A DNA stretch of 64,000 nt from Deltaproteobacteria bacterium (GTDB taxonomy: Bacteria; Desulfobacterota; Desulfuromonadia; Geobacterales; Pseudopelobacteraceae): assembly GCA_021781535.1 (NCBI GenBank), contig JAJXWO010000013.1, positions 22,255 through 86,254 on the forward strand, given 5' to 3'. The notes beneath the pieces are model-generated. The model was not told where the DNA came from and did no database searches. It saw nothing but the letters and a program-made list of their open reading frames with translations. The position numbers were made by a program, and so were the translations under genes. Numbering within the stretch: position 1 is the first letter of the stretch; every line of letters begins with the position of its first letter. Positions 8,995 through 18,236 of the stretch are shown here, one piece after another.

Positions 8995-9462
8995 ATGCCG
9001 CAATTCTTTGAAGGTAAGCTTGAAGCTAAAGGACAGAAGTTTGGTATTGTCGTCAGTCGTTTCAACAGCTTTATCTGTGAACGTCTGCTGGAGGGGGCAG
9101 TTGATGCGCTGATCCGCCACGGTGTTGACGATAAAAACATTCATGTTGCACGTGTTCCGGGTGCTTTCGAGATTCCGCTCTTTGCTAAAAAAATGGCGGA
9201 ATCAGGCACATATGATGCGCTGATTTGCCTCGGCGCCGTTATTCGCGGTTCTACGCCGCATTTTGATTATGTTGCCTCTGAAGTTTCCAAAGGGGTGGCG
9301 AGCGTTTCTCTGGAAAGCGGCGTTCCGATCGCCTTTGGTGTTCTGACGACCGATACGATCGAGCAAGCGGTGGAACGCGCCGGCACCAAGGCGGGCAACA
9401 AGGGGTTTGAAGCGGCAGTTACCGCCATTGAATCCGTCAATCTTCTGAAGGTGCTCAAATAA
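8995..9462 (+). CDS. ribH: 6,7-dimethyl-8-ribityllumazine synthase
   Basis: Lumazine synthase of 155 residues, the family length. It condenses 5-amino-6-ribitylaminouracil with dihydroxybutanone phosphate, the penultimate step of riboflavin synthesis. Seen: [41 protein letters not shown] (substrate loop) and [20 protein letters not shown] with the phosphate-site residues. ATG at 8995 behind CGGGAGGTAGCC. It overlaps nusB by one base (TAATG). No other rib gene lies nearby. Confidence 0.96.
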   Translation: MPQFFEGKLEAKGQKFGIVVSRFNSFICERLLEGAVDALIRHGVDDKNIHVARVPGAFEIPLFAKKMAESGTYDALICLGAVIRGSTPHFDYVASEVSKGVASVSLESGVPIAFGVLTTDTIEQAVERAGTKAGNKGFEAAVTAIESVNLLKVLK

Positions 9463-9896
9463 TGGGATTACGGCGTGAAGCGCGTGAATTGGCACTGCAG
9501 ATGTTGTATGCACTGGATTCGAACAGTTCTGTCGGGCTGCGTGAAACGTTGCAGACCTTCCGCGAAGAACAGGGTGAAGCAACGGGGAAGGTGCGGGAAT
9601 TTGCTGAAGGTCTGGTGCATGGAGTCCAATCCCAGCGTGCCGTCATCGATGAAGCCATACGATCCCGTTCCAAAAACTGGTCGTTGACACGTATGCCGCG
9701 GGTTGACCTGAACGTCATGCGTCTGGCCACGTATGAACTGATGTTCCGTTCCGACATCCCCAAAAAAGTCAGCATCAACGAGGCGATTGAGATCGTCCGC
9801 CGTTATGGAGACAAGGAGTCACCGGCGTTTGTGAACGGCATTCTCGATGAGATCGAAGCCTGTGCAAAAACTGAACTCTCAAGCGAGGAACAATGA
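9462..9896 (+). CDS. nusB: Transcription antitermination factor NusB
   Basis: All-helical protein of 144 residues. It shows the NusB opening [15 protein letters not shown] and the C-terminal [20 protein letters not shown] with FVNGILDEI. NusB works with NusE and boxA RNA in rRNA antitermination. It is translationally coupled to ribH upstream and to hom downstream (4-bp ATGA overlap). ribH-nusB adjacency is common in bacteria. Confidence 0.96.
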   Translation: MGLRREARELALQMLYALDSNSSVGLRETLQTFREEQGEATGKVREFAEGLVHGVQSQRAVIDEAIRSRSKNWSLTRMPRVDLNVMRLATYELMFRSDIPKKVSINEAIEIVRRYGDKESPAFVNGILDEIEACAKTELSSEEQ

Positions 9897-11209
9897 AAGA
9901 TATACAGGTTGGCCTGATAGGGTTTGGCAATATCGGGGCAGGAGTCGTCAGACTGCTGCGCGAGAACGCGGATGTTATTCGCACTAAAGTTGGTGCAGGC
10001 ATCGTGTTGAAGCGCATTGCCGACCTTGATATAACCAGTGACCGGGGCGTTGCTGTTGATCCCGGCGTCCTGACAACCAGTGTCGATGACATATTCAATG
10101 ATCCTGAAATCTCGGTGGTCATCGAATTGATCGGTGGGTATGAACCGGCCAAGAGTTTTGTGCTGAAGGCGATTGAAAAGGGGAAGCATATTGTTACCGC
10201 CAACAAGGCGCTGCTGGCGCTGCATGGTTCCGATATCTATGCCGCTGCGGTTCGCAAGGGAGTCGAAGTGCAGTTCGAGGCCGCCGTCGGCGGTGGCATT
10301 CCGGTGCTGACCGCGATCAAGAGCAACCTGGCCGCCAACCATTTCAGCAGTGTCTTCGGTATCATGAACGGCACCTGCAATTATATTCTGACCCGCATGA
10401 CCCAGGAAGGCGCCGATTTTGCCGATGTGCTGAAAGCAGCGCAAGAGCTCGGCTATGCCGAGCCTGATCCGACCTTCGATGTTGAGGGGGTAGACACCGC
10501 CCATAAGCTGGCCGTGCTGATTTCGCTCTGTTTTGGCACCCGGATTGATTTTACCGATATTTATACTGAAGGAATTGCCAATATCAGCGGACTGGATGTC
10601 AAATATGCCGCACAATTCGGCTATCGTATCAAGCTGCTGGCTATCGGAAAATGTGTCGATGGCAAGATCGAAGCCCGCGTGCATCCGACCATGATTCCGC
10701 TCGACAGCCCTCTGGCGGATATCAATGGCGTGTTTAACGCGATCCGCCTGACCGGTGATTTTGTCGGCCCGGTCATGTTTTCCGGCCGCGGCGCAGGACA
10801 GAACCCCACCGCAAGTGCGATTGTCGGCGACCTGATCGGTCTTTCACGCAGCATGAGGGCCGGTGCCGGGCGCCGCATGTCACCGCTCGGTTTTCTGGAT
10901 AACACGGTTGTTACCATGCCGGTCAAGCCGATGGCCGAAATTGTCAGCAAATATATGCTCCGTTTCAGCACCCTCGACAAGCCGGGCGTGCTCGGAGGAA
11001 TTGCCGGAGCGTTGGGAATACACGGCATCAGTATCGAATCGATGGTGCAGACCGCTCACGAAGTGGATGACTCGGCACCGGTGCCGATCGTCATCATGAC
11101 CCACGCGGCCCGCGAAGGCTCGATCCGGACAGCGCTGGCGGAAATCGACCAGCTTGAGATCGTCTGTGAGAAGACCAGTTTTATCCGTATTGAAGACAAT
11201 CTGGAATAG
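9893..11209 (+). CDS. hom: Homoserine dehydrogenase
   Basis: 438 residues, monofunctional. It reduces aspartate semialdehyde to homoserine, the branch point to threonine and methionine. N-terminal Rossmann motif [13 protein letters not shown]. Catalytic domain: [34 protein letters not shown] and [21 protein letters not shown]-terminal ACT domain from about residue 355 ([17 protein letters not shown]), which normally binds threonine for feedback inhibition. There is no fused aspartokinase. Confidence 0.96.
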   Translation: MKDIQVGLIGFGNIGAGVVRLLRENADVIRTKVGAGIVLKRIADLDITSDRGVAVDPGVLTTSVDDIFNDPEISVVIELIGGYEPAKSFVLKAIEKGKHIVTANKALLALHGSDIYAAAVRKGVEVQFEAAVGGGIPVLTAIKSNLAANHFSSVFGIMNGTCNYILTRMTQEGADFADVLKAAQELGYAEPDPTFDVEGVDTAHKLAVLISLCFGTRIDFTDIYTEGIANISGLDVKYAAQFGYRIKLLAIGKCVDGKIEARVHPTMIPLDSPLADINGVFNAIRLTGDFVGPVMFSGRGAGQNPTASAIVGDLIGLSRSMRAGAGRRMSPLGFLDNTVVTMPVKPMAEIVSKYMLRFSTLDKPGVLGGIAGALGIHGISIESMVQTAHEVDDSAPVPIVIMTHAAREGSIRTALAEIDQLEIVCEKTSFIRIEDNLE

Positions 11210-11236
11210 ATATCCATATTTCAAACCGGAGGTATC

Positions 11237-12592
11237 ATGACCACCAAAATTCTGCTGCCTGAAGACCAGATACCGCGTCAGTGGTACAACATCATTCCCG
11301 ATATGCCCGGCCCGTTGGCTCCCGTGATCAGCCCCCGGACCATGAAGCCCGTCACCCCGGACGAGATGCTGGCTATTTTCCCGATGGCGCTGATAGAGCA
11401 GGAGATGTCACAGCAGCGTTGGATCGATATTCCTGATGAAGTCCGTGAAATTTATCAGTTGTGGCGGCCGTCGCCGTTGTTCCGTGCCCACCGCCTGGAA
11501 AAAGCGCTCGGGACGCCGGCCAAGATCTATTACAAATATGAAGGGGTTTCCCCGGCAGGGTCGCACAAACCGAACTCGGCGATTCCGCAGGCGTATTATA
11601 ACAAACAGGCCGGCATCCGCCGCCTGGCAACCGAGACCGGTGCCGGTCAGTGGGGGAGCTCCCTGGCTCTCGCCTGTTCCATGTTCGGCCTGGAATGCAC
11701 CGTGTACATGGTCAAGGTTTCCTGCACCCAGAAGCCGTACCGCAAGAGTATGATGCAGTTGTGGGGCGCCCAGGTTCACCCTTCTCCTTCCGAGTTCACC
11801 AACGCCGGTCGAACAATTCTGGCTCATGATCCGGATTGTCAGGGTTCACTCGGCATCGCCATCTCGGAAGCGGTGGAGGATGCCGCCACCCATGCCGATA
11901 CCAATTACGCCCTGGGGAGCGTGCTCAACCACGTCTGCCTGCATCAAACCATCATCGGCCAGGAAGCCCAGGCCCAGATGAAGATCGCCGGGGACTACCC
12001 TGATGTCGTTATCGCCTGCTGCGGCGGCGGTTCCAACTTTGCCGGACTGGCGTTTCCGTTCATCTCTGACCGCGCCAATGGGAAAAATGTCCGGTGTGTG
12101 GCGGTCGAGCCGGCATCCTGCCCGACTCTCACCAAAGGGGTCTACGCCTTTGATTACGGCGATACCGCCAAGCTGGCGCCGATTTCGATGATGTACACGC
12201 TTGGTCACGACTTCATGCCTCCCGGCATTCATGCCGGCGGCCTCCGCTATCATGGCGAGTCGGCGCTGGTCTCGCAGCTCTACCACGCCGGGCAGATCGA
12301 GGCCAAATCCTACAAGCAGAACGCCTGCTTCGAGGGAGCACTCCTGTTTGCCCGCAGTGAAGGGATTGTCCCGGCCCCCGAATCATCCCATGCCGTGAGG
12401 GCAGCCATTGACGAGGCGGTGCTGGCCAAAGAGGAAGGGAAGGAAAAAACCATCCTGTTTGGACTTTCCGGCCATGGTCAGCTGGACATGGGTGCCTATG
12501 ATTCCTATCTCTCCGGTAATCTGGAAGATTACGAGTATCCGGATACGATGGTAGAGGACGCGCTGGGGCGTCTGCCGAAAATCAGTCTGTAG
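11237..12592 (+). CDS. trpB2: Tryptophan synthase beta-like enzyme, TrpB2 type
   Basis: PLP-dependent protein of 451 residues, longer than the canonical TrpB encoded two genes downstream. The PLP lysine sits in [11 protein letters not shown]; a serine/phosphate-binding glycine loop reads [10 protein letters not shown]. TrpB2-type enzymes carry N-terminal and internal extensions, as seen here ([15 protein letters not shown]), and act as indole-to-tryptophan synthases without tight TrpA coupling, possibly salvaging indole. It has its own ribosome-binding site (GGAGG) 27 bp after hom and is followed closely by trpF. Confidence 0.9.
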   Translation: MTTKILLPEDQIPRQWYNIIPDMPGPLAPVISPRTMKPVTPDEMLAIFPMALIEQEMSQQRWIDIPDEVREIYQLWRPSPLFRAHRLEKALGTPAKIYYKYEGVSPAGSHKPNSAIPQAYYNKQAGIRRLATETGAGQWGSSLALACSMFGLECTVYMVKVSCTQKPYRKSMMQLWGAQVHPSPSEFTNAGRTILAHDPDCQGSLGIAISEAVEDAATHADTNYALGSVLNHVCLHQTIIGQEAQAQMKIAGDYPDVVIACCGGGSNFAGLAFPFISDRANGKNVRCVAVEPASCPTLTKGVYAFDYGDTAKLAPISMMYTLGHDFMPPGIHAGGLRYHGESALVSQLYHAGQIEAKSYKQNACFEGALLFARSEGIVPAPESSHAVRAAIDEAVLAKEEGKEKTILFGLSGHGQLDMGAYDSYLSGNLEDYEYPDTMVEDALGRLPKISL

Positions 12593-12595
12593 CGT

Positions 12596-13213
12596 ATGGT
12601 GCGAGTCAAGATTTGCGGCATAACCAATCTGGAAGATGCCCTGATGGCGGTCGAAGCCGGAGCTGATGCTCTCGGCTTCGTCTTTTTTCAGGGGTCACCC
12701 CGCTACGTTTCCCCTGCAGAGGCTGCCGTCATTATTCGCCGCCTCCCGGCTTTCGTGCAGACAGTCGGGCTGTTTGTCAATGAGGAACTGGCTACGGTCA
12801 ACGAGGTTGCCGATCAGTGCGGCCTGGATTTGGTCCAGTTGCATGGTGAAGAGTCACCTGAGTATTGCGCCGCCGTTACGCGCAGGGTTATCAAGGCGTT
12901 CCGGGTGAAGGATGTTTCCAGTCTTGATGACATAACAAGCTATCGTGTTGCGGCCTGCCTGCTGGATGCCTGGTCTCCGGCGGCGCATGGCGGCACCGGT
13001 ACGACTTTCAACTGGGAAATTGCCGCCTTGGCGTCCGCTGCGCACTGCATCATCCTGGCGGGGGGGCTGACCCCGGAGAATGTCGCCGTGGCGGTAGCAA
13101 CGGTCAAGCCGTATGCGGTGGATGTTTCCAGCGGCGTAGAAGGTGCGCCGGGGAAGAAGGATGCTGTGAAGGTCAGCCGCTTTATTCGTGCTGCAAAGGA
13201 GCCTGTAACGTGA
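12596..13213 (+). CDS. trpF: Phosphoribosylanthranilate isomerase
   Basis: Protein of 205 residues with the TIM-barrel TrpF pattern: [25 protein letters not shown] at the start (catalytic Cys in KICGIT), [12 protein letters not shown], and AGGLTPENV followed by [15 protein letters not shown] at the C-terminal phosphate site. It isomerises phosphoribosylanthranilate to CdRP. It ends in a GTGA overlap with the start of trpB. Confidence 0.95.
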   Translation: MVRVKICGITNLEDALMAVEAGADALGFVFFQGSPRYVSPAEAAVIIRRLPAFVQTVGLFVNEELATVNEVADQCGLDLVQLHGEESPEYCAAVTRRVIKAFRVKDVSSLDDITSYRVAACLLDAWSPAAHGGTGTTFNWEIAALASAAHCIILAGGLTPENVAVAVATVKPYAVDVSSGVEGAPGKKDAVKVSRFIRAAKEPVT

Positions 13214-14400
13214 GATTACCGGATAAAAAAGGCCATTTCGGCCAGTACGGTGGGCGCTATGTCCCCGAAACACTTATGCCTGCCCTGCTGGAACTTGAAA
13301 AGGCCTATGAGTATTACCGCCATGACAAAGAGTTTAAACAGGAATTTGCGTATTATCTGCGCCAGTATGTCGGTCGTCCCAACCCGCTCTATTTTGCCGA
13401 GAAACTGACAAAAAAACTTGGCGGCGCTCGCATCTATCTTAAGCGGGAGGATTTGAACCATACCGGTGCGCATAAAATAAACAACACCATCGGTCAGGGC
13501 CTTCTGGCGCGGCGGATGGGGAAAAAACGAGTCATTGCCGAAACCGGTGCCGGTATGCACGGCGTGGCGACCGCCACGGTCGCAGCGCTGTTCGGCATGA
13601 AGTGCGAAGTTTTCATGGGTGAAGAGGACACCCGTCGGCAGGCCCAGAACGTTTTCCGCATGAAGCTGCTGGGAGCGACCGTGACCCCTGTCACAGCCGG
13701 CACCGCGACACTGAAAGACGCCATGAACGAGGCGATGCGCAACTGGGTTACCACCATCCATGAGACCTTTTACGTGATCGGCACCGTGGCGGGGCCGCAC
13801 CCGTATCCCATGATGGTGCGCGACTTTCAGTCCGTGATCGGCACCGAGGTCAAACGGCAGCACAAGAAAGTCGAGGGGCGCTTGCCCGATTATCTGGTGG
13901 CCTCGGTTGGCGGAGGCAGTAATGCCCTTGGATTGTTCTACCCGTTTCTCAAGGATACGTCGGTGCGCCTGGTCGGGGTCGAAGCGTCCGGTCTCGGTAT
14001 CGAAACCGGCAAGCACGCCGCTCCGCTTTGTGCCGGGTCACCCGGCATTCTGCACGGCAACAAGACCTATCTGCTGCAGGATCAGCATGGCCAGATCACC
14101 CATGCCCACTCGATCTCGGCCGGCCTTGATTATCCCGGCGTCGGACCGGAACACTCCTGGCTGAAGGATACCGGTCGCGCCGAATATGTTTCAATTACCG
14201 ATACGGAGGCTTTGGACGGATTCAGTACCCTGACCCGTGAAGAGGGTATCATCCCGGCTCTGGAATCGTCACACGCTATCGCACACACGATGAAACTTGC
14301 TCCGACGCTGAGCAGGGATACGACGATAGTGGTTTGTCTGTCGGGGCGCGGAGACAAGGATATGCATACCGTTGCCGAGGCGTTGGGAGTCGAATTTTAA
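13210..14400 (+). CDS. trpB: Tryptophan synthase beta subunit
   Basis: 396 residues, the canonical TrpB length. N-terminal [19 protein letters not shown] lysine in [13 protein letters not shown]; glycine-rich phosphate loop [13 protein letters not shown]-terminal LSGRGDKDM. It condenses indole with serine and needs TrpA, whose gene is at the left edge on the other strand rather than directly downstream as in classical trp operons. It starts with GTG inside the trpF stop (translational coupling). Confidence 0.97.
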   Translation: MRLPDKKGHFGQYGGRYVPETLMPALLELEKAYEYYRHDKEFKQEFAYYLRQYVGRPNPLYFAEKLTKKLGGARIYLKREDLNHTGAHKINNTIGQGLLARRMGKKRVIAETGAGMHGVATATVAALFGMKCEVFMGEEDTRRQAQNVFRMKLLGATVTPVTAGTATLKDAMNEAMRNWVTTIHETFYVIGTVAGPHPYPMMVRDFQSVIGTEVKRQHKKVEGRLPDYLVASVGGGSNALGLFYPFLKDTSVRLVGVEASGLGIETGKHAAPLCAGSPGILHGNKTYLLQDQHGQITHAHSISAGLDYPGVGPEHSWLKDTGRAEYVSITDTEALDGFSTLTREEGIIPALESSHAIAHTMKLAPTLSRDTTIVVCLSGRGDKDMHTVAEALGVEF

Positions 14401-14427
14401 CAGTGGTATAAGTTGTTAAGGATTGCT

Positions 14428-14455
14428 AAAAGCCTGAGAAATCAGGCTTTTTTTG
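14428..14455 (+). terminator. Rho-independent terminator after trpB
   Basis: AAAGCCTGA - GAAA - TCAGGCTTT with a following T run, 28 bp after the trpB stop. It closes the ribH-to-trpB transcription run and separates it from pta. Confidence 0.9.
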
Positions 14456-14520
14456 TTGACCCGTTGTGAGTATATCGGCTATAAGCATAAACCTGTTTTA
14501 TAAATCAAAGGAGGTTGAAT

Positions 14521-15525
14521 ATGCATCTTGTTGACCAGATCAAAGAGAAGGCCAGAAAGAACCTGCAGACGGTGGTGTTACCGGAAAGTTATGACGAGCG
14601 GATGCTGTTTGCCGCAGAGAAAATAGTTTCGGAAGGGTTGGCCAGGATTGTTGTTCTCGGAGATCCGGCCACGATTCAAGCTGAAGCTGCTGCAAAGGGG
14701 ATCAATCTTGCCGGTGTGGAACTGCTCCACCCGGCGTCATCTCCCAAGCTGGGGCAGTACGTGGCCGATCTGGTCGAGCTGCGCAAGAGCAAGGGGTTGA
14801 CCGCTGATGAAGCCAGGACGCTCCTTACCGCCGCCGACAACCTCTACTATGCCGGCATGATGGTGCGTAACGGCGACGCCGGCGGTGAAGTTGCCGGTGC
14901 CACCGGTACTACCGGCAACGTCCTCAAGGCCGCTTTCCAGACCGTCGGCCCGGCCGCCGGCATCAAAACGGTTTCGTCCTTCTTTCTGATGATCACCAAA
15001 AACCCCGGTTTTGGCGAGAACGGCATCATTCTCTTTGCCGACTGTGCAGTTAACCCCAACCCTGATGCCCAGGCGCTGGCAGAAATCGCCGTGGCGACAG
15101 CCGGAAACTGCACAGCGTTTCTTGATGTGGAAGCCCGCGTTGCCATGCTCTCGTTCTCCACCAAGGGGAGCGCCAGTCACCCCGACTGCGACAAGGTTTT
15201 GAAAGCATTGGAAATAGCCAGGCAGATCAAGCCGGATATGCAGATTGACGGTGAATTGCAGGCCGATGCGGCTCTTCTCCCGAATGTCGGGAGTAAAAAG
15301 GCCCCCGGCAGCAGTGTGGCGGGCAAGGCAAATGTCCTGATTTTCCCCGATCTGGACGCCGGTAACATCGCCTACAAACTGGTGGAGCGTGTCGCCGGTG
15401 CCGAAGCGGTCGGCCCGATTATTCAAGGCCTGGCAAAGCCGGTTAACGACCTCTCGCGCGGTTGTTCGGTGGAGGATATCGTCAATGTCACCGCCATCAC
15501 GGCGGTGCAGGCGGCACAGAGGTAG
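14521..15525 (+). CDS. pta: Phosphate acetyltransferase
   Basis: Compact single-domain Pta of 334 residues, without the N-terminal DRTGG extension of the long enzymes. It interconverts acetyl-CoA and acetyl phosphate. Seen: TVVLPESYDERML, YAGMMVRNGDAGGEVAGATG, KTVSSFFLMI and LIFPDLDAGNIAYKLVERVAGAEAVGPI-type C-terminal motif (SGRxxNDLSRG as KPVNDLSRGC). The ATG at 14521 follows AAAGGAGG at 6-bp spacing, so a TTG six bases earlier is rejected. ackA is not adjacent. Confidence 0.95.
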   Translation: MHLVDQIKEKARKNLQTVVLPESYDERMLFAAEKIVSEGLARIVVLGDPATIQAEAAAKGINLAGVELLHPASSPKLGQYVADLVELRKSKGLTADEARTLLTAADNLYYAGMMVRNGDAGGEVAGATGTTGNVLKAAFQTVGPAAGIKTVSSFFLMITKNPGFGENGIILFADCAVNPNPDAQALAEIAVATAGNCTAFLDVEARVAMLSFSTKGSASHPDCDKVLKALEIARQIKPDMQIDGELQADAALLPNVGSKKAPGSSVAGKANVLIFPDLDAGNIAYKLVERVAGAEAVGPIIQGLAKPVNDLSRGCSVEDIVNVTAITAVQAAQR

Positions 15526-15559
15526 TTTTTTCGCTACGCTGCAAAGTCTGAGCGTACAA

Positions 15560-15595
15560 AGGGCGCATCCTCACCGGGATGCGCCCTCTATTTTT
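15560..15595 (+). terminator. Rho-independent terminator after pta
   Basis: GGGCGCATCC - TCACC - GGATGCGCCC, followed by CTATTTTT, 35 bp past the pta stop. It marks the core boundary before the integron-like block. Confidence 0.9.
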
Positions 15596-15646
15596 GACCG
15601 TCATTTTGTATGATTCGATGCTACATAGCCCGTAACAGTCTTGAAA

Positions 15647-15700
15647 AAAGGAGAGAGGCTATTTCACATATTCGTTACTGAAAAATAGCCTCTCTCCTTT
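15647..15700 (-). terminator. Perfect 18-bp inverted repeat, terminator of the ParE/Phd pair
   Basis: AAAGGAGAGAGGCTATTT and its exact complement are separated by 18 nt. On the minus strand the second arm runs into a T run, so it should terminate the toxin gene transcript 23 bp past its stop. It is unusually long for a terminator and takes the place where an attC would be expected. Confidence 0.75.
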
Positions 15701-15722
15701 AGGTATCTTAGTTAATTATTTA

Positions 15723-16022
15723 CTAATCACCTGATTCGTTTAGTCGCAATAGCCGGTGCCCTTCAAAAACAGTAAGTAATTCAATTCGATCATCATTCAA
15801 TCGGTAGACAATGCGATATCCTCGGTAAATAAGCTCTCGAATATCAGGATTACCTATTTCTGGCACACTCCTTCCGCTTCTTGGATTGTCAGTCAAAATT
15901 GCTTCAGTGTGGTCAATGAGGGCATCAACAAACCGAACAGCGCGCTCTACACTGTCACGTGCAATAAACTCCTCTATATTAACCAGATTTTCACCGGACT
16001 CCTGTGACCATGTTACGCTCAT
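15723..16022 (-). CDS. RelE/ParE-family toxin
   Basis: Protein of 99 residues. Typical ParE/RelE fold signature: SQESGENLVNIEEFIARDS, then LTDNPRSGRSVPEIGNPDIRELIYRGYRIVYRL and a final strand with VFEGHRLL. By sequence it is closer to ParE (gyrase) than to ribosome-dependent RelE, but this cannot be settled. It follows the antitoxin with a 4-bp ATGA overlap. It is the last gene of the cassette block. Confidence 0.88.
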   Translation of the reverse strand: MSVTWSQESGENLVNIEEFIARDSVERAVRFVDALIDHTEAILTDNPRSGRSVPEIGNPDIRELIYRGYRIVYRLNDDRIELLTVFEGHRLLRLNESGD

Positions 16023-16309
16023 GGATTACCCACACTTCTTCGGGCTCGCAGGGCTTCTCGTAGTTCGTCTGTAGTTTGGATACGCCCGTTTTCAACGTCT
16101 GCAATCCCCTTCTCAACAGAATCAAGAAAAGATTTTCGGTAAACCAATTCATCGTAATCCAAAGCTGACAACAGTACACCAGCTGGTTTGCTATTTTGGG
16201 TAATGATAAGCGGATGTCTGGATGTCTGAAGTGTTTTGAACCACTTGGAAATATTGGTTTTAAATTCTGCAATTGGAACAATGTCATTACTGACTGAAAT
16301 AGCTCTCAT
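16019..16309 (-). CDS. Phd/YefM-family antitoxin
   Basis: Protein of 96 residues. N-terminal DNA-binding fold: VSNDIVPIAEFKTNISKWFKTL, then HPLIITQNSKPAGVLLSALDYDEL. The C-terminal tail is less ordered and would cap the toxin. AGGAGG lies in front of the ATG at 16309. A TGGTC/GACCA inverted repeat 31 bp upstream is a likely operator for autoregulation. Confidence 0.88.
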   Translation of the reverse strand: MRAISVSNDIVPIAEFKTNISKWFKTLQTSRHPLIITQNSKPAGVLLSALDYDELVYRKSFLDSVEKGIADVENGRIQTTDELREALRARRSVGNP

Positions 16310-16339
16310 TGTTTTACCTCCTTGATATAAATCTCTTTA

Positions 16340-16357
16340 TGGTCAAAATATAGACCA
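16340..16357. promoter_or_regulatory. Putative operator of the Phd/ParE pair
   Basis: 18-bp imperfect palindrome with TGGTC and GACCA arms around an AT-rich centre, just upstream of the antitoxin ribosome-binding site. Confidence 0.4.
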
Positions 16358-16392
16358 ATAAATTGATCAACGCAAGTGCTCGGTTCATGTTC

Positions 16393-16461
16393 GCCCAACG
16401 GGGCTGCGCTTGACCTGCCGGGCGTCTTTATGCCCGGTCATGGTCTGAGCGCGTGTTGGGT
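16393..16461 (-). repeat. attC site 1
   Basis: On the minus strand ACCCAAC (R'') ... GTTGGGC (R') 69 bp apart, both perfect matches to the consensus. Inner arms GCGCT / AGCGC (L boxes) and a central GCCCGG / CCGGGC-type stem are present. This is the best attC in the window. The membrane-protein gene upstream ends inside it, which is common for cassettes. Confidence 0.82.
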
Positions 16462-17118
16462 GTTGTCTTTTTTTATCGGTGATAGTACTCCGACAAGCAA
16501 GCTTATTACCGCTATCCCAGCCCACGTCCAAAATACGATTGGAAGCCCTTTGCCAATCTCTTGCCACTGTTGTGTTGTTGTAGATTTGATATTCTTGAAT
16601 TCGATATCTTCTTTGGTGGGGACATAGCGAGTCTGTTCACCGGCTTCAGTTAAGTAACTGACAATCGCTCCTTCATATAAATACTTATCGCGAGCATACA
16701 TCTTTGACAGTTTTATTCTTGAAATCGCAGGTAAATCGCTTCTCTTCATCATGGCTTCCATCTTGCCGAAATTCGGCCTTTGAATTTCTTCTAAATTTCT
16801 GCCAACTTTTTTGTACATTTGAACAGATAATAATGGGATGGCACACAGGCAAAGGCCTACAAGCAACATGGCTATGCCCATAAAGCTTGGCCATGTGCGG
16901 CGCATTTTCCTTATTCCGGTGGTAATAAGGCTGACTATTAAAAGGAGGGAACCGACCGTCTGCAATGAATTTGATAAAAAAATCTGAAGCTGAAACCTTC
17001 CATCGGCACCGACCTTTTCGAGGTTCCAGAAAGCTGTAATTGCTTCTGCGATCAAGATCATTGCGAGTGCAACAATAATTAGTCGCTCTCCACTTACTTT
17101 TGGTAATTTGATGCTCAT
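16438..17118 (-). CDS. Cassette-borne membrane protein of unknown function
   Basis: 226 residues with about four hydrophobic segments: residues about 12-30, 45-66, 76-98 and 193-214. A soluble loop of about 90 residues lies between the third and fourth (YARDKYLYEGAIVSYL). No family recognised. The stop at 16438 lies within attC site 1, which marks it as a cassette ORF. It could be a small signalling or immunity-type membrane protein; that is only a guess. Confidence 0.7.
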   Translation of the reverse strand: MSIKLPKVSGERLIIVALAMILIAEAITAFWNLEKVGADGRFQLQIFLSNSLQTVGSLLLIVSLITTGIRKMRRTWPSFMGIAMLLVGLCLCAIPLLSVQMYKKVGRNLEEIQRPNFGKMEAMMKRSDLPAISRIKLSKMYARDKYLYEGAIVSYLTEAGEQTRYVPTKEDIEFKNIKSTTTQQWQEIGKGLPIVFWTWAGIAVISLLVGVLSPIKKDNTQHALRP

Positions 17119-17245
17119 TTTTTCAATTCCATTTTATTCACCCAACTCGTTATTGGGAGCCTTGTCTAGTCACAATATATTTTTATCACTTTATGTTGTA
17201 ACATTTAATATTGACGGAACGTTTTTTTGTTGTTACGTTAAATCT

Positions 17246-17518
17246 ATGATCATTGAGTTCGATACTGCGAAAAGAGAAAAGACCCTGTTGGAGCGTGGTC
17301 TTGATTTTGCTGATTCCGACAAGGTTTTTGACGGACTTCACTTTATCGCTCGCGATGATCGTTCTGATTACGGCGAGGAGCGCTTTTTCACAGTTGGGCT
17401 ATTGAATAGCCGAATGGTTGTGATTGTCTGGACTCCGAGAAACGACGCCCGCCGAATTATTTCTATGAGGTACGCTAATGACCGCGAAATCAGCCGTTAC
17501 AAAAAACACCTTGGTTGA
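17246..17518 (+). CDS. brnT: BrnT-family toxin
   Basis: Protein of 90 residues: MIIEFDTAKREKTLLERGLDF, DGLHFIARDDRSDYGEERF, then VVIVWTPRNDARRIISMRYA. This is the BrnT pattern of a RelE-like ribonuclease with conserved RIISMR near the C-terminus. The ATG at 17246 was chosen over an upstream start because the family begins at this residue. It overlaps brnA. It runs against the direction of the array, as toxin-antitoxin cassettes with their own promoter often do. Confidence 0.9.
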   Translation: MIIEFDTAKREKTLLERGLDFADSDKVFDGLHFIARDDRSDYGEERFFTVGLLNSRMVVIVWTPRNDARRIISMRYANDREISRYKKHLG

Positions 17519-17750
17519 TCCGGATGACGCTCCGGAACTGACCGATGCTTGGTTTGAAAAAGCTGACCTTATGCAAGGCTCCAAGCTTGTCCGTCGGGGC
17601 CGTCCGACTGGCCAGACCAAGGCTTCGCAAACCGTCCGTTTTGATTTGGACGTCTTGGCGGCCTTCAAGGCCACGGGTAAAGGGTGGCAGACCCGCATGA
17701 ACGAGGCACTTCGGGAATGGATTAAGGAACATCCGATGAAGCATGCCTGA
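17478..17750 (+). CDS. brnA: BrnA-family antitoxin
   Basis: Protein of 90 residues. N-terminal toxin-binding part (DDAPELTDAWFEKADL) and a C-terminal ribbon-helix-helix (KASQTVRFDLDVLAAFKATGKGWQTRMNEALREW) for operator binding. It overlaps the toxin gene by 41 bp, the usual BrnTA order. Just after its stop is a CCTGACC / GGTCAGG inverted repeat. Confidence 0.9.
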   Translation: MTAKSAVTKNTLVDPDDAPELTDAWFEKADLMQGSKLVRRGRPTGQTKASQTVRFDLDVLAAFKATGKGWQTRMNEALREWIKEHPMKHA

Positions 17751-17802
17751 CCCTCAGAGGTCAGGCCAAAAGCTCTACAGTATTCCTTCTCTGACCTTCC
17801 AA

Positions 17803-18027
17803 TCATTTTTTGAAGAGCCTATTTGCAATGCCGAAATATCCGATGCACACCAAGATTACTGAAATTGTGAATATCGACAGTTTATTCTGGATTCCAAAGG
17901 CAAGCCCAATAGCGACTATTCCTATGAATCCAAAGAATAAAGCCACTCCAGCCTTATTAGCTTCTCTTTTGGATATTGTCGCCCCGCTGAAACAGGCCTT
18001 GTAATCATCTTTATCTGAATTTTTCAT
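17803..18027 (-). CDS. Small two-TM membrane protein
   Basis: 74 residues from an ATG at 18027 (MKNSDKDD); an upstream Met at 18051 lies inside attC site 2 and is less likely. Two hydrophobic helices (GVALFFGFIGIVAIGLAFGI and IFTISVILVCIGYFGI) follow a short polar N-terminus. No known family. No attC could be found between it and brnA, so both may belong to one cassette. Confidence 0.6.
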   Translation of the reverse strand: MKNSDKDDYKACFSGATISKREANKAGVALFFGFIGIVAIGLAFGIQNKLSIFTISVILVCIGYFGIANRLFKK

Positions 18028-18039
18028 TTTTCTGCCTTT

Positions 18040-18096
18040 GACCAACGCCATAAGCCTGACCGGCGGTATTTTGGCCGGTCTTGGCGCTAGTTGGAC
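18040..18096 (-). repeat. attC site 2
   Basis: 57 bp, at the minimum attC length. On the minus strand R'' GTCCAAC is perfect and R' GTTGGTC has one mismatch. Arms GCGCC / GGCG and an inner GACCGGC / GCCGGTC stem form a good hairpin. Confidence 0.75.
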
Positions 18097-18150
18097 ATTG
18101 TTCTTTCTCGCTAAGTTGCTTAACTCACAAGTATTCCTCAGGTCTTTTGT

Positions 18151-18195
18151 AAAACTCCGTGAAGCCTTGGAATAAAAGGCGTCACGGAGTTTTTG
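18151..18195 (-). terminator. Terminator of the cassette lipoprotein gene
   Basis: ACTCCGTGACGCC pairs with GGCTTCACGGAGT around an A/T-rich loop, with a T run on each side, so it can work in either direction. Lies 40 bp beyond the lipoprotein stop. Confidence 0.75.
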
Positions 18196-18236
18196 TTAGT
18201 TTAAATTTTCCTGTGTCAAGGGTTGATCATTCGGGG

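Noticed and set aside
8602..9144. Minus-strand frame of 180 codons and a plus-strand frame (8666-8992) in the ribH leader
   Set aside because: The first overlaps ribH; neither has a ribosome-binding site or protein-like pattern, and they run through the dispersed repeat.
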